Source of the DNA: Neelides folsomi
Taxonomy: Eukaryota; Arthropoda; Collembola; Neelipleona; Neelidae
Direction: 5' to 3'
DNA length: 64,000 nt
NCBI GenBank assembly: GCA_034687125.1
Contig: JAQGBZ010000100.1
Coordinates: 62,001 to 126,000 of the forward strand
How positions within the stretch are numbered: position 1 is the first letter of the stretch; every line of letters starts with the position of its first letter. Made by a program: the position numbers and the translations under genes. Below are positions 11,839 through 24,451 of this stretch, one piece after another. The notes beneath the pieces were generated by a model, which saw nothing but the letters and a program-made list of their open reading frames with translations, had not been told where the DNA came from and ran no database searches.

Positions 11839-14432
11839 TTAAATGCAAACATTGTAAAGGCACAATTGTCCAAGAGAAAATTGATCACTCGGAGATGAAT
11901 GGAGTTTGAGGGCGGTGAGTTCCTCGTTTTCTCCCAACTCAATATTTTCCATCATTAATCTAATGCGATTAAACAATTTTTTTAGAAAAATCGAGATTGG
12001 ATGCTAATACGCATATTTACCAAAATTATAAAAATATTTAATCTTTTAAAAGTTCACCTGATTTGCCATCCATTCATCTCTGAATTGAGTTTTACATTGT
12101 TGATGCTCTCAGATTTACATTCCTTTGCGATCAAGCTCCCAAGTTTTGATAAGAGCAGGTTCTTGGGAAATGATGCTCTTATATCATCTAATGGAATTTG
12201 GTTCTTAAAATACAATTTCTCGACGGAATCTTCTTTCCTCTTTTCAACAAAGAAACTTGGAACAAAGTCAACGCCCTCCGCTTTCCAGATAATCAAAAGA
12301 GCGAGTGAAATCTCAGGTTTTGAGTCTAGTTCAATAGGAATCCACCTAATAAATATTTTAAATATTAAATTATTAAACTTCTTTTTAGTATATATTTAGT
12401 TGCTTCGTCTATTGTGACAACAAAGTTTTTTATACTCATAATATCTACCATACACTGTAAAAGTATTAAATTGTTATTACAAAATGAGGTTTTCAATTGT
12501 ATTCTTATTGACATTGAGAGATCCCCCAGAAAAAAATCCACAATTTGTTTGAAAAGAAACCAATTCGGTAATATCAAAGTTGTCCATTGAACTGTCTGGT
12601 GGAGGAGGAATTGGTGGACATTTTTCTTCATTTGGTTCGACTGAAACAACACTGTTTTCCACAGGAGGTGGGCCAATAAAGATTGCGTCAAGACTCCTGA
12701 TGAACGGTTGAGAAGAGAGGAATGATAAATTGAACCACTCAATGACCAGAGACTTATACAAAGCATTTCATAGTTATAAAGTTATATTTAATGTATTTAA
12801 CTTGGATATTTTTTATATAATAAAAACATACTTTTCCAAATATATAAAAATTTTCTCCGAATCCGCGTGAAAAGTCTGTCTCAAAGATTGATTTGAAGGA
12901 GTTGGAGATTGAAATTAAAGAGTTTGTTACAACTTCTGATGTTTTGAAAGCTTTAAAAAAGAAATATTCTGCACAAAGAATCCATAAAAGTTCATCAGCT
13001 TTACAAAAGTCTTTATATAATTGGCTTTCAAATGACCACCCAGGAGCAAAAATGGCCATTGACATGTCATGACTAGCAATTTTTTCAACTGCCTAAAACA
13101 TCATTAGCCATTAGTATAATCATCATTGTCATTCAAATCAGTAATTAGAGTAAATGAATAAGTTGGTTTAGTACTTCAAATCGCTTTAGAACATTTAAAA
13201 ATTTTGAAAAATATCTCAAATATAAAAACCTTTGATGTGTTAAAACCTCCTCCTCCAAAGCAGCCTCTTCCAAAAACATCAATTCCCACATAAACGTCAA
13301 ATTTCCGTTCTGGCGTGGCTATTATCTTGGAATTGGTCAATTTCTCGTCGTTCCAATTATAGTTAAGATAAATTCCATCACATTCATCAAAGAAAATTCT
13401 AAATGAATTATTATATGTAGTAAATAGCGAAATGTGTAATAATGTGCTAAATAATTGTTACAGAAATGTTTGTATAAGTGCTCATACTTATTCAGGTCGT
13501 TGAGTTCGTCTTGCCATTTTAATTCTCCATTTTTGATCACTGAATCATACCATATCACACTGTTGGTTGCGGATCTCTCTTTAAGACCTTTAGTCAATTT
13601 TCGTATGAATTCTAAGAGTTTTGGAATGTTTTCCTCTGGTATTTTATTTTCAATGTTAATCAAGAAGCCATCAAATCCATAAGCCTCATTTACATCACAC
13701 AACTTTTCAACATAAATCTCAATCATAAATGAATCTTTGAGAAGAGATTCACAAATGATAAAGCCATCGTTCCATTCAGTTATTATTGTTCCTAAAAATG
13801 TAAAATATTGCTTACAATTACTGTACTTAAATTTTTATATCAATGATTGGATAACTTCCTCAATAAAAACAAATAAAAAGATATTGAAAACACTCAAAGA
13901 TCGATAACATGAATTTACCCAAAATGGTAACTCCATGAGAGTGAGCTGCATTGATCCAACATACTGGAGGAATTGTCACGAATTTGTGTGCAAAATATAC
14001 AAATACATCCGTTTGGAGCCAATGTCTGAAGTAATAGTTTTGGGGATTGGAACATCCATCACAAAATCTATTCATATAAAAATATATGCAACTTTTACTA
14101 TTGACGCATATAAATGAGATTAGCAAATTACCAAATATTGTCTACAATATTTAATTCTTTAATCGTATGTCTGAGATCATTTTTCCATATAATGGAAATT
14201 GTCCTTACCTATCATCTCCATAACCTCCTTTGAAGTCGTGACAGACCATCACTTTGGGACAAAGTGGTGAATCTCGAAACTCCCCATTTAATTTCCTCTT
14301 CAATTTTCCAAATGCCGGGTTGATTCTTTCTCCCTTCTTCACTTTCACTCTTTTCGAGTCGAATTCCAATAAATCATCCAAACCTTCAATCGGTTTTGTG
14401 CACAAATCTTCTGTTAACTCTATTGGAGCCAT
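11839..14432 (-). CDS. ENGASE: Cytosolic endo-beta-N-acetylglucosaminidase (glycoside hydrolase 85)
   Basis: Eight exons: 14432-14209, 14067-13919, 13791-13488, 13398-13230, 13092-12832, 12752-12481, 12345-12058, 11959-11839 (1788 nt, 595 aa). The enzyme cuts the chitobiose core of free or misfolded-protein N-glycans in the cytosol. GH85 landmarks appear in order: PKVMVCHDFKGGYGDD, then TDVFVYFAHKFVTIPPV, then HSHGVTILGT, then the catalytic DGFLINIEN with Asn170 and Glu172, then CDGIYLNYNW, and FAPGWSFE. The C-terminal exons end in FSLGQLCLYNVCI. No signal peptide is seen, which fits a cytosolic enzyme. I chose the start MAPIELT; an in-frame ATG seven codons upstream (14453) is possible. The interval 12346-12480 is an intron: including it brings in-frame stops, while skipping it keeps the frame. 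Confidence 0.93.
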
Positions 14433-15008
14433 TATTGCAAAAAATTGAATCAACTAGAAAAGAAAGTTGAATTGAATATTAAACGATTATGCAGAATGAC
14501 TTATAAATATAACATTTAGAATTTATATTTTACTTTTATTTACTTTATTCTCTAAATTAGAATCCACCTACCTTTGAGGACGACAATCAGCCAATTATTT
14601 GACACGTGTTTTGTGTGTGTTTGCCGTTCAGGTATGCTTTTCTCGGAGTCAGGTGTGCTTGTGTGGTTGTCAAAAATCAGCAGGCCACAAGAAGTTGGAG
14701 CTAAAATCTGACGGCTATACGTAAACACTATAAAATCTAGAATACAGAAAATAAATTCCTTTCTCTCTCTCGACTCTGTTTTCCTTCAATTTATAAATTG
14801 ATATTTACTTGTGGATTTTAAAGTTTAAAGGAAATAATATTTAAATTAAATTGTCTCTGATTGCTCATTTGAATTAACATTATTTAACGAGCATCTTTTA
14901 TCAACTCACACTAGTGCATCTCTCACTCATAATCAGTCCTTATCTTAATAATTTGTCAAACTCCCAAACAAAGAGGATTTATTTAAAGGTAAAGGCATCT
15001 AAACCCGA
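14433..15008. promoter_or_regulatory. Divergent promoter region between ENGASE and ANKRD49
   Basis: A 576-bp gap separates two divergently transcribed starts. It is moderately AT-rich with a pyrimidine-rich patch near 14760. No clear TATA box or other recognisable element was found. It most likely carries both promoters and both 5' UTRs. Confidence 0.45.
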
Positions 15009-16080
15009 ATGAAAAGGTCGATTGATCAATACAACTTGTCAGTGACTGCCGACAGCTCTAATTATACTCCAGATTTTAAAAGGTAGGAACAAACCAAATA
15101 ATTATTAAAATATATAGTTTTTTATACTATTTTGTTTAAAAGCTTTAATATTAGTATATTGACAATGCTCCGAAAATTCAATTCAATATGATTTTTAACA
15201 TTTAGAATATCCGTTGCGGGAGACGAGGAAGAAAGAATGAATTGTGACGAAAGCCCAAAGACTGAAAGCGGAGCTGAAGCAATTGGCGGCTTCTCTGCAA
15301 CTGGCGGTACGCTTCCTAAATGGGGATACGACGACGATGACGAAGAGGACATTGAAGAAAATGAATACGCAAATAAACAATTTGCGAAGGATTGCCCAGG
15401 TTTAATTAATAAGCTTACTACAAGTTTAAATGCACGCTAATTACAATTTTAACAACAATTGTAATTGGTAAAAATTGATAATTGAATTTTTCTCATAGGA
15501 GATGACAATCCGGGAGAGCGACTTCTTTACGCTTCTGAACATGGAGACATTGATTTAGTTCAAGTTCTTCTCAATCACAATGCCAATCTTCTGGAATTCC
15601 GAGATGGTGATGGCTACAGTGCTCTTCACCGAGCCGCCTACATGGAACATCCAAAAGTTGTCCAAGAACTCATTGCCAGAGGTGCGGATGTGAATTGGGT
15701 GACAAATGATGGTTGGACTGCTCTTCACTCTGCTTCCAGATGGAATTCCTTCAAATCGGCAAAGATTCTCATTGAAGCAGGGGCTGACATTAATGCTAAA
15801 TCAAAAGGAGGTATATTATAATCCCCATTCCCGATCAATAAACATCAAACATGATTATATTTGGTCTAATAATTATCCGAATTTACTAGGATCAACTCCA
15901 CTTCATTTTGCAGCAGTAAATGGACGAGCCAAACAAACTCTCGCACTTCTCCTCCTTCAACCCAACGTGGCATACGAAGAAGTGAACAAATCGAATGAAA
16001 CTCCTTTAGAGATCTGCCATCGGGTTTCCAATCTTGGCTTCCTTTTTGAACTTCAGAGAAAAACTATAAATATTATATGA
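15009..16080 (+). CDS. ANKRD49: Ankyrin repeat domain protein 49-like
   Basis: Four exons: 15009-15082, 15206-15399, 15499-15810, 15890-16080 (771 nt, 256 aa). The N-terminal third is acidic and probably disordered (DDDDEEDIEENEY). From about residue 95 there are ankyrin repeats: the helical signatures ERLLYASEHGDIDLVQVLL, YSALHRAAYMEHPKVVQELI, WTALHSASRWNSFKSAKILI and TPLHFAAVNGRAKQTLALLL follow one another, then a capping helix. The acidic N-terminus, four repeats and small size match ANKRD49, a nuclear protein described in vertebrate germ-cell autophagy and transcription. Invertebrate function is not established. The gene lies head-to-head with ENGASE and tail-to-tail with sulfite oxidase. 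Confidence 0.88.
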
Positions 16081-16634
16081 AGTGCAATTCAAAATTGTAT
16101 TTATCAATAGACATTAGAGCTAATTATTTTATAAATGACGCATCTCTTCTTTATCTTTATTTTAATTTTAATGTGAAGTTTTGAAATATGCTGTGTATTA
16201 TAAATGTTATGTTTATCTAATGATTATGCAATATTAATAAGAGTTTCTATTAAAGTAATTATCATCAAATAAAGAACATCACCTTCAAATCACGATATAT
16301 CAACTATAGTATATAATATATTAATTCTTAGAACTTGTGAATATTTCTAAATAAATTATTACTAAATGATTACTAAATATCTTCCATGTAAAGCAAAATA
16401 AACGATTAAGACCAACAAAATGTTTTTTATTTTGTTTTAATTGACATGAATGTAAGTCATTAACAGTTTTTTAATCCTGTTTCATTTTGCCTAAAAATGA
16501 AATATAAGCTGCAAAGATTTAAAGTTGATATCAGTTTAAGAATGAGTGTGTATAAAAATATTCGAGTTTGGATATTTAAAAATACGATTACAATTTATGG
16601 TCTTAATTTTGTTGAGCTGTGTGTACTTTTTTTC
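16081..16634. other. Convergent 3' spacer between ANKRD49 and SUOX
   Basis: AT-rich 554-bp gap between two convergent stop codons, presumably holding both 3' UTRs and poly(A) sites. No coding exon, RNA gene or repeat was recognised. Confidence 0.4.
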
Positions 16635-19600
16635 TTATTTTGTTACTTTTAGCATTATTTTATGATACGAGTTTGAAAGAAGTCCTCTGTAATTCCAAAT
16701 GTTCTGAGAATCTTCAGCTTGTTGATTATATCCAGAATCCACAGCTTTGACCCAAACCTCCACATCTCCTCCTTTCAATTCAATTGACGTTTCCCAATGA
16801 ATCCACGCCCAATTTCTAGTCCCATTCTAGGAAAGAATAGCACTATATTATTTACCTAGGCATATATCATTAGACGTATTAAAGGAGGAACAATTCCAGT
16901 TTGAAAATTATTGTCAAAATGATCATTTAATACTTTTATATGAGTCTACAAGTATATTTGTGATTGTGATTATCGTCAATGATCACCTTTTCTTTGGCAG
17001 TTATATTAGCAATTTTCCAAGTTTTCCCTTTGTCACATGAAACTTCCACTCTGACGATATCTCTTCCGCCCCCGGAATATGCATATCCTATTTATATTTA
17101 TAAATTGGATCAATCGACAATCATTGCCATTTGTACTTATATAAACCACAATGATTATTATACCTTTGAATGTAGAAATTCCTTGTTTGACTGAAGAATC
17201 AGGCTCAGGTACACAAATGTAAGAAGTAACTGGAGTGTCCATTATAGGAGGAGCTGTTGAAAAGTCAACCGTATCCATTGTGACTGAAGGGCTGAAGACT
17301 TTGTAGTCCCGTTGTTGCCACGGGGATTGAGACTCTTCTTCACTGATGATGATTCTGTCTAAGAACAAGAGAAAGAACCCAAATGACAATCAAAACCTTT
17401 AACTAATGCATTCCTGAAATACATCCTTGTCCAAATCAATACTATTTTGAAAAGGAGAATTAAGCTAAAAACTAATTTAAGTTAAATGAAACATACATAG
17501 CCATTTTACACTTCGTGCTCCAACAATTCCAGGCAAAATTATCCTTAGAGGGAATCCATGGTCAAGTGGAATTTGCTTTCTATTCATTTCATAAGCCACA
17601 ATTGGCTCAAAATTATCATCAAGAATAAAAGACAATGGAATAGATGATCCGTAAGATTCTCCTGAAGGATCGCTGTCCAATCCTTCAAACTGCAATGATG
17701 TTAAATAATTAATTTTTATACTCATAGCATAAAGAGAAAGTGATCTCTACTCTACTTACTCCCCAAACCAACCTAGCAACCCTTTATTGCGTTTTGAACA
17801 TTTTCTCAATAATTTTTTTCTGAACGGAGTAAAAGATAATTTCGATGTCTTGTAAATAACATACGTTCATATTGCTTGAGGCATATCAAGATATGAGACA
17901 TTCAAATCTTGATATGACGCTAAAGTCCCGAAGTGCATGGCTAGGTTGGTTTTGAGAGTAGGTATTCAACATTTAACTTTATACAGATATTTTGCATATT
18001 AGACATGATTCTTATAATTTATTGTAGGTAATTACTTGAACGTGAATTTTTTCAGGATTTTTATAATTTGACGGATTAAAGCCAGACGCTTTGAGAACAT
18101 CTCTCAACCTCGCACCTCCCCAACGAGCATTCCCAATAGCACCTCCGGTCCAAGCAAGTCCCGCCACTGGTCTGCTTTTCCCCATTTCGGACCGACGATT
18201 CCCACCACATTGAATGACTGCCGAAATTTCTACTTTTGGAAGCTTCTTGATGTCTTTGAGGCTAAATGTTTTTCCTTTAACTCCAAGTCCTTCCACTTCC
18301 ACAGTATAGCCCTCAACATTGATTTCAGGTACAGGTAAATGATTCCGAACGTAAAACAGTTCACTAAAAATGAATTTAAATTGAGCTGATACTTAAAATT
18401 CATTTCTTATCCTTTCATTAATGCGTTGAGTGTTGTTTTCAATTCACTGCTAATTATTGCAAATGCATACTTTGGAATGTATAGCACATTACTAATATTC
18501 ACATTTGCCATCATTAAAATATTGTTAATCGCCATTCCCGTTATTAACAAAGGTAATTTTTCTTTAAATTATCATATTCTTACTTGGGAGTATAGAACTT
18601 TTCGGTGAGGATGAAAGGAGGTGTTTCTCCGTTATAAGGTTTAGCAGATCTAATTCGAAATGATGAATGTCTTCGGGGTTCTCCTTTAAATGAGTCGTTT
18701 TGTTCCTCTTTCACTAAATCCTCTTCAGCAAGATTCCCTGTCAAATAGAAATGCATCCAATAAATTATTGTTATTATTATTTAATTATTATTATTATATA
18801 ATACCATCCAATTAACATTAAGGATAAGCGTAATCACTTTCGTTTATCAATGAATCAATATTGATTTATACTACATAGTTAAAATTAACGTACCAATTCT
18901 ATGCTTCTCTAGAATTGAAAGCACTTCAGTCCTATTGTGAACGGGATAAAGTTCCCAGAAGGGCTCAAGTGATCCTCCAGCCGCCATAAGAATTTTGTCT
19001 CCTCCTGGATGTTTTGAAATGAATTCAGTAACATCGTAAACTCCTCTTAGGTAAGATACCCAAATCTAAAGAATTATTAAAAAGTTAATCCATTCCTGGA
19101 GCGTATTAAGTTTTAAAAGTATGAAGTTATACATATTCTACAGAGTTGTAAAAAGGTCATAGTCATCATGACAATTATGTCATTAATGTCATTAACATTG
19201 AGATATCAATCTCATTAACCTTTTTATCAGAGTTGTAATGTTCAGCAATTTCTGAAGCTTTGTAAACAGGCAATCCAGGATTTTTCTCATTGGCAGAAGG
19301 GATTGAACTTGCAGCTTAATTTTCCAATACATCCAATATTATTTTCTTTAAAAAATCTTAAAAAACATTTTGATACATACCCAAAAAGTTAGATGCATTT
19401 TTATTTTTCAATATTAGATAAGAAGCCAAAGTGAGTCCACCAGCAACCCCCAATGCTCTCAAACTTTTCGCGTTTCTCTTGTTTTCATATTGAGTTTTAT
19501 CTGAATAGCTCTCTTCTCGCTTCTCTTGTATGGGAGGTGTAACTGATAAAGCTCTATTCACAGAAAATTAAAAAATCAATGATGTTGAATGCGTATTAAA

Positions 19601-20306
19601 TTGTAATTAGGATTTTGTAATGTAAATGAAGATAATACAGAAAGTAAAAGTGAAATGTAAGGAGTGCCTAGAACAAAGATAACTTTTTGAAATTCAACTG
19701 TTATTGTGTTTGGCATCTTTAAAATGTGAATAAATTCAATATATTTGTTGTATGATTAGGAAATATTGATAATATACCTAAATAATATTGATTGACATGA
19801 ATAAATAAAGTACAGTATGGGTTTAGGCATACACATGCATACTTTTGTAAATATTTACTTAAGCATGTATGGTATATCTCATATTTAGTATATTCGCGAG
19901 AATATACATTAAGTACGCATTAAATGAGCATGAAAAATATAAAGTAATAAATATTTGTATTTATAATATTACATCGAATTCTCTCTAATAGTTTATTTAC
20001 AAGTCCTTCGTTTTTGCTATTTATATTTACAATCATCTTTTATTTGTGTAAAGTACGATTGATATATCCATATGTCTATACATTCTAGCAGTAAAGAAAA
20101 ACTTGCTCTGAGTTTTATGTCATCTTTGATCTATAGGAGAACACGTGCTAGCGTAAAAATTCAAGTTCATTTTAGAACCGATCATTTGGCTTAATATTAG
20201 CTTAATTTAAATTACCGATCCTTAATTGCTAATCTCACCTTCTGAAATAATGATGGCGTTGTGATGGGAGAACTTCTTTGAGAAAAACTCTTCGTAATGA
20301 ATTCAT
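16635..20306 (-). CDS. SUOX: Sulfite oxidase, mitochondrial
   Basis: Ten exons: 20306-20239, 19553-19381, 19314-19220, 19065-18894, 18737-18584, 18363-18036, 17689-17497, 17358-17164, 17087-16987, 16826-16635 (1671 nt, 556 aa). It oxidises sulfite to sulfate, the last step of sulfur amino acid breakdown, in the mitochondrial intermembrane space, passing electrons to cytochrome c. Exon 1, 0.7 kb upstream, encodes an Arg-rich presequence ([13 protein letters not shown]). A hydrophobic stretch near residues 57-76 would serve as sorting anchor. A cytochrome b5 domain follows (about 95-175), with axial heme His in ISKHPGGDK and PVHNRTE. The molybdopterin domain holds the Mo-ligand Cys in [12 protein letters not shown] (about residue 273), and [16 protein letters not shown] and VGARSVKWL. 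The C-terminal dimerisation domain has KAVDSGYN and [10 protein letters not shown]. Length matches animal enzymes. Confidence 0.96.
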
Positions 20307-20420
20307 CTTAAAAGGTTTTATTGATCTTTAAATATTCTCTCCATATTTTCGCACTTTATTAATTGCTACACACGAAGTATTTCGTTGTATTCCACAGTTC
20401 CAACTCGGCTCTTTTTATGT

Positions 20421-20431
20421 CTTTTATATCA
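20421..20431 (-). promoter_or_regulatory. Possible TATA box of SUOX
   Basis: On the minus strand GATATAAAAG lies about 115 bases upstream of the SUOX start codon, followed by a GC-richer stretch. Spacing fits a TATA box with a short 5' UTR. In DNA this AT-rich the match could be chance. Confidence 0.3.
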
Positions 20432-21525
20432 GAGGTTTGAAGAGGATTTAAGTGGTCAGATCAAACCTGATCCTTGTTAAATTAGCTGTGTTGCAATTCC
20501 ATTGGAAGTAGAGAAAGTTTACACATGTCACATGGCAATCTTCTCTCGATTTCTGCACAAACTCTCACGAAGGTCAGAGAGAAAAATGGTCATAAGAATC
20601 AAACATACATTTGGAGCTGATAAAATGCTTGGTTTACAACACTCATACTTCAAAACACAATTGAAATTCATAAAAACATTATAATTTACAAGACCATCTC
20701 AACTTTAGCAATTAATATCTTGCGATCATGCCATAATGAGAGTCAATGTACCGGTTATACATACTTCAATAGCGCTCTTTCCATTATCTTTGATGTTACA
20801 TATTTTATTATGAATCCATTTTAATACATCTCCAAAGTTGTCTTTACATGTACTTCTAATATACAAGAGCAAACATCTTTTATAATAATGCGTCATATTA
20901 TAATTGTTTATTGATAATCTCTAAATTATGAGTTTTTGTGTTTTATAACTAATTTATACTTTGAGTACAATTTGTGATCATTGAGCTTGATTGACAAAAC
21001 TTGATAAAATAAGTCAAATGTTTATAGGTAAATGACTTCCTTTTTGATATTGATTGAATTGGGACAAATTAGACCTTTATAGGTGTTTTTACATAATAAT
21101 TTGTGAATTGCAAAAGTAAGGGGGATATATGAATCTTTTTTACTGCCAACTCACTAAACAAAGTCTTTGGGGATTGGATAGAGAAAATATTTAGTTCATC
21201 CGAGTTCAACTTTACGTCCATTTCCATTCCAAGAACTTTATTACATATGTCAAAGGGTCAAACGGATCCCTTATTCTATGACAAAGGGGGTTAAAGGGCG
21301 ATAGTCAATTAACATTTCTAAGATGTAAATATGCTACACTTTTTCTCATAAAAGTCAAATATTCTATATATTTCATATAATATATTTAGCCTTTATAAAT
21401 TAAGTACAGAGTAGTTTTTAGAGTTCAGATAAAATATTTGGAGCTAAACAATCAAAGATTCGAACATTGTTTCTCATTAGATATTGTTTATACTAAATGT
21501 TTTGTATTTTTATAGAGAGATCGGG
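20432..21525. promoter_or_regulatory. Divergent spacer between SUOX and MAEA
   Basis: AT-rich spacer containing the MAEA promoter and 5' UTR. A splice acceptor-like TTTTTATAG ends near 21515, just before the MAEA start, so a 5' UTR intron is possible. The 60-codon frame at 20502-20684 has no recognisable features. No repeat or RNA gene was found. Confidence 0.4.
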
Positions 21526-23265
21526 ATGGCCTCGATGGGATCGGATGTCAAATGCCTTGAGCATTCAACTCTCAAAGTAAACGAAATACTAATTTTATAA
21601 AACTTTTCATAATGTGGTGTTTCCTATTATATCTTGTAAAATATTGTCCTTTGATTACTTCGATGATTACGTCATATATTTATAAAATGTAGGTTCCTTA
21701 TGAAGTGCTAAACAAGAAGTTCAGAGCAGCACAAAAAGTGTTGGACAGAGAGGCTGCCTACGTCGCAAGTGCAGGAAATGAAATCGAACGTCTTTGTGCT
21801 GATTTTCCTCCAATCGCTCTGTCTGGGCTTGACCATGATGAAGAAATGGAATGCGATGACAAAATTGCTGATGAAGCCAAAATAGAAGAAGAAATATTCT
21901 CAGCCCAATCTGGAGCGCTTCCGAAGGGTATCAAGGGCGAAGAAGTGTCAAAACTTCTTGGAGTTCTCGTAGATCGACTCTCTTCTCTCAAGAGAAAGGT
22001 TATTTATTTAACAAAATATGGATAAATTAAGCTAAATTCGACGATATTAATGAAAGTGTGAATAGTTGGATAATTAATTTTAATTATGCTAAATTAGGCC
22101 GGTGAGAGCATCCAAGACGAACTCGAAGCTGCCAATATTGTTCGGAAGCGAGTTCAGCATTTAAAGATGTACAATCCAACTCCTGAGGGAATGTCATGCA
22201 GTCCGAGTCAAAATCAAATCAACGCTTCTTGGAAGCGGAGTCGACTGAATCGAATGCTTGTTGACCATCTCCTCCGAGAAGGAATGTACAACTCTGCAAG
22301 GAAGCTTGCCGATCATCTTGAAATTCATGACTTGACCAATATTGAAGTAAAATTAGTTTCAATATTTTAATAATTAAATGATTACTAATATTATCAAGAA
22401 TACTTTTAATTAATTGGTGTTAATATTAATTTTTAGGTGTTCTGGGCGGCCAAAGAAGTTGAGGAATCATTAAAGCGCCATGAAACCATCCGAATGGTCG
22501 CTTGGTGTTACGAGAACAAATCAAAGCTAAGAAAGATCAAGTCAACCCTTGAGCTTGAAATCAGAGTTCAAGAATTTATCGAACTTGTTCGAGTTGGAAA
22601 TCGTGGTGAAGCTGTGAAACATGCGAGGAAATATCTTGCTGATCATGAAAGCGAAGATCATATTGCTGCTGTGAAGAAATGTATGGGACTTCTCGCTTTT
22701 CCAGTAAACACAAGTGAGTTTTTTCTTCTTAATTCTTATTTTCAAAATTCAACTTCTAACTATAAACTTTTATTATTAAATTATTATTTATTTTAAAGAT
22801 ATTAAAATAATGTACGTTACAGAAATCCAGCCCTACTATGACTTGTTCTCTGAAGAACGATGGGAGCATCTTATGACCCATTTCCGTATGGACCATGCTC
22901 GACTTTACCAATTGGCTCCGACCAGTGTCTTGGGAGCTGTCGTTCAAGCTGGACTAGCCGCACTCAAAACTCCGCAATGTTATCGCGGATCGAGCAAAAG
23001 TCCGAACTGCCCGGTGTGCTCTGAACCACTGGCTACATTGGCCAGCATTCTTCCCTATGCGCATTGTGCCCATTCCCAACTTGTCTGTGCCATTTCAGGA
23101 GAAAGTCTGAATGAGAATAATCCTCCGTTGCTTCTTCCTTCAGGATTTGTTTATGGTTCACGATCGCTCAAAGAAATGGCCAAGGCAAATGGTGGAAAGG
23201 TCATCTGTCCTCGGTCAAACAAGGTGTATTCGTTCACGGAAGCGGAAAAGGTCTATGTAATGTAA
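21526..23265 (+). CDS. MAEA: E3 ubiquitin ligase MAEA (CTLH/GID complex RING-like subunit)
   Basis: Five exons: 21526-21576, 21693-21998, 22098-22346, 22437-22713, 22823-23265 (1326 nt, 441 aa). MAEA (yeast Gid9/Fyv10) pairs with RMND5 to form the catalytic module of the CTLH ubiquitin ligase. Order of parts: N-terminal helical region with an acidic insert (about 50-75), a LisH motif (about 167-200, SRLNRMLVDHLLREGMYNSA), the CTLH segment (IRMVAWCYENKSKLRKIKS and EFIELVRVGN), the CRA region (ALLYGL-like KKCMGLLAFP then FRMDHARLYQLAPTS), and the C-terminal RING-like domain from about residue 355. That domain has CPVCSEPL, the HCAHSQLVC core and ICPRSNKVYS. The start ATG gives MASMGSDVKCLEH, in keeping with the family. 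Length is near that of animal MAEA. Convergent with IDH3B. Confidence 0.96.
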
Positions 23266-23550
23266 AATGCATTTTTTTCATGTAAATTATGATTAGAAAA
23301 TAGAAATAATTTTGATAATCTTTGTAATATATACACTGTATTGTAAAGTATACGGAGTGGGCCGTTAATCGAGGCTATATAGCGTATAATATAAGTTAAA
23401 ACTTTAACTCATCAATTAAGTCCTATTCACTTCAATATAACTTTGAAACTGACCATTGGGAGCTTCACATCCTCTTTTGAACATAGCAACGATTTCCCCG
23501 AATGAGCAATATCCTCATTCAATTCACTAATTGTAAGAAGGTTTTTTGAC

Positions 23551-23829
23551 ATGACCCCAGAGGAAGAAATCGAGGTGAGTCAAATAGAGAGGGTTTTTTT
23601 ATCATTAACCACTTTAAAATTATGATCGATTAAAAAAACGCATCGATTAATGGCCCACTTGATAAAATTGTGTCGAGTTAAAGGATTTAAGTTTAATTTT
23701 TAGGTTTTACAATTGGGTTTAATGTATATATACGTCCGTCCTGGATCTTGTAATATGGCTTTTGGAGGAGAAAATTATGCTATTTCGGAAATTAATTTGA
23801 TTTTGGTAGTTTCTAAAGCAGATTTTTAA
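23551..23829 (+). other. Possible two-exon mini reading frame or gene remnant
   Basis: An ATG at 23551 opens eight codons (MTPEEEIE) that end exactly at a strong donor (GAG|GTGAGT). After 129 bases, a strong acceptor (TTTAATTTTTAG) ends at 23703 and reopens the same frame as VLQLGLMYIYVRPGS and so on. The frame then runs into the left arm of an inverted repeat and stops at 23829 (49 aa in all). The two splice sites and the unbroken frame look more deliberate than chance. No family is recognised, and the inverted-repeat element may have truncated an older gene. Alternatively exon 2 ends at a GTAATA donor near 23750, and the remainder lies elsewhere. It could be coincidence. Confidence 0.25.
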
Positions 23830-24312
23830 TTTCACTTAAAATAACTTTTCGTTTTATATGTTAACAAATGAGTACATCAATTTGAATAGTGTATTAAGAA
23901 ACAATATCAATTTGAATAGTCTTATGGTTTAATCAATTTCTTGCTTAGGATTATTTAAAATAGTCTGTATTAAACATCTAATTATTGACATCTTGAAGGA
24001 CGGAATCTAAATTCGTCTAAATTCGTAGTTTGACTTGTGATCTATGATGAGAATTTCTTCAAATCTATAATAATCGAATTGATAATTATAAAAAGGATCG
24101 TCTAACCAAACCCACCTTATAGAAAATGACCTGATGCTTAATTAAATAATTAAATATAATACAAATTAATTTTAAAATTCCACATTTGAAATATAATCTT
24201 GTGTATCTTCACAATTTCAAAATGTTTTAAAACATTTATTATAAAATCGTTAGAAACCACCAAAATCAATTAATTTCCGAAATAGCATACTTTTCTCCTC
24301 CAAAAGCCATAT
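23753..24312. mobile_element. Inverted-repeat (foldback/MITE-like) element
   Basis: Arms of about 64 bases at 23753-23816 and 24250-24312 are inverted copies of each other, with only a few mismatches and one single-base gap. Both arms read ATATGGCTTTTGGAGGAGAA followed by GCTATTTCGGAAATTAAT. The roughly 430-base interior is AT-rich and non-coding. A clear target-site duplication was not found, so the true ends may extend beyond the arms. It resembles a non-autonomous DNA transposon or foldback element. Confidence 0.6.
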
Positions 24313-24451
24313 ATAAACGAATTTTAATATTGTATTTTAAAACAAATAATATATATTTTAGACTAAAATACTCTTTTCTGAAATTATCCTTTAAAATTTA
24401 GTTGTATTAAATAAATTGCTCATACTTTGTCGAAACATTAGCTAATACCTA

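Noticed and set aside
12365-12480. Possible extra ENGASE exon (CMVDIMSIKN...)
   Set aside because: No acceptor/donor pair keeps frame with both neighbours; skipping it joins 12481 to 12345 in phase and restores a continuous C-terminus.
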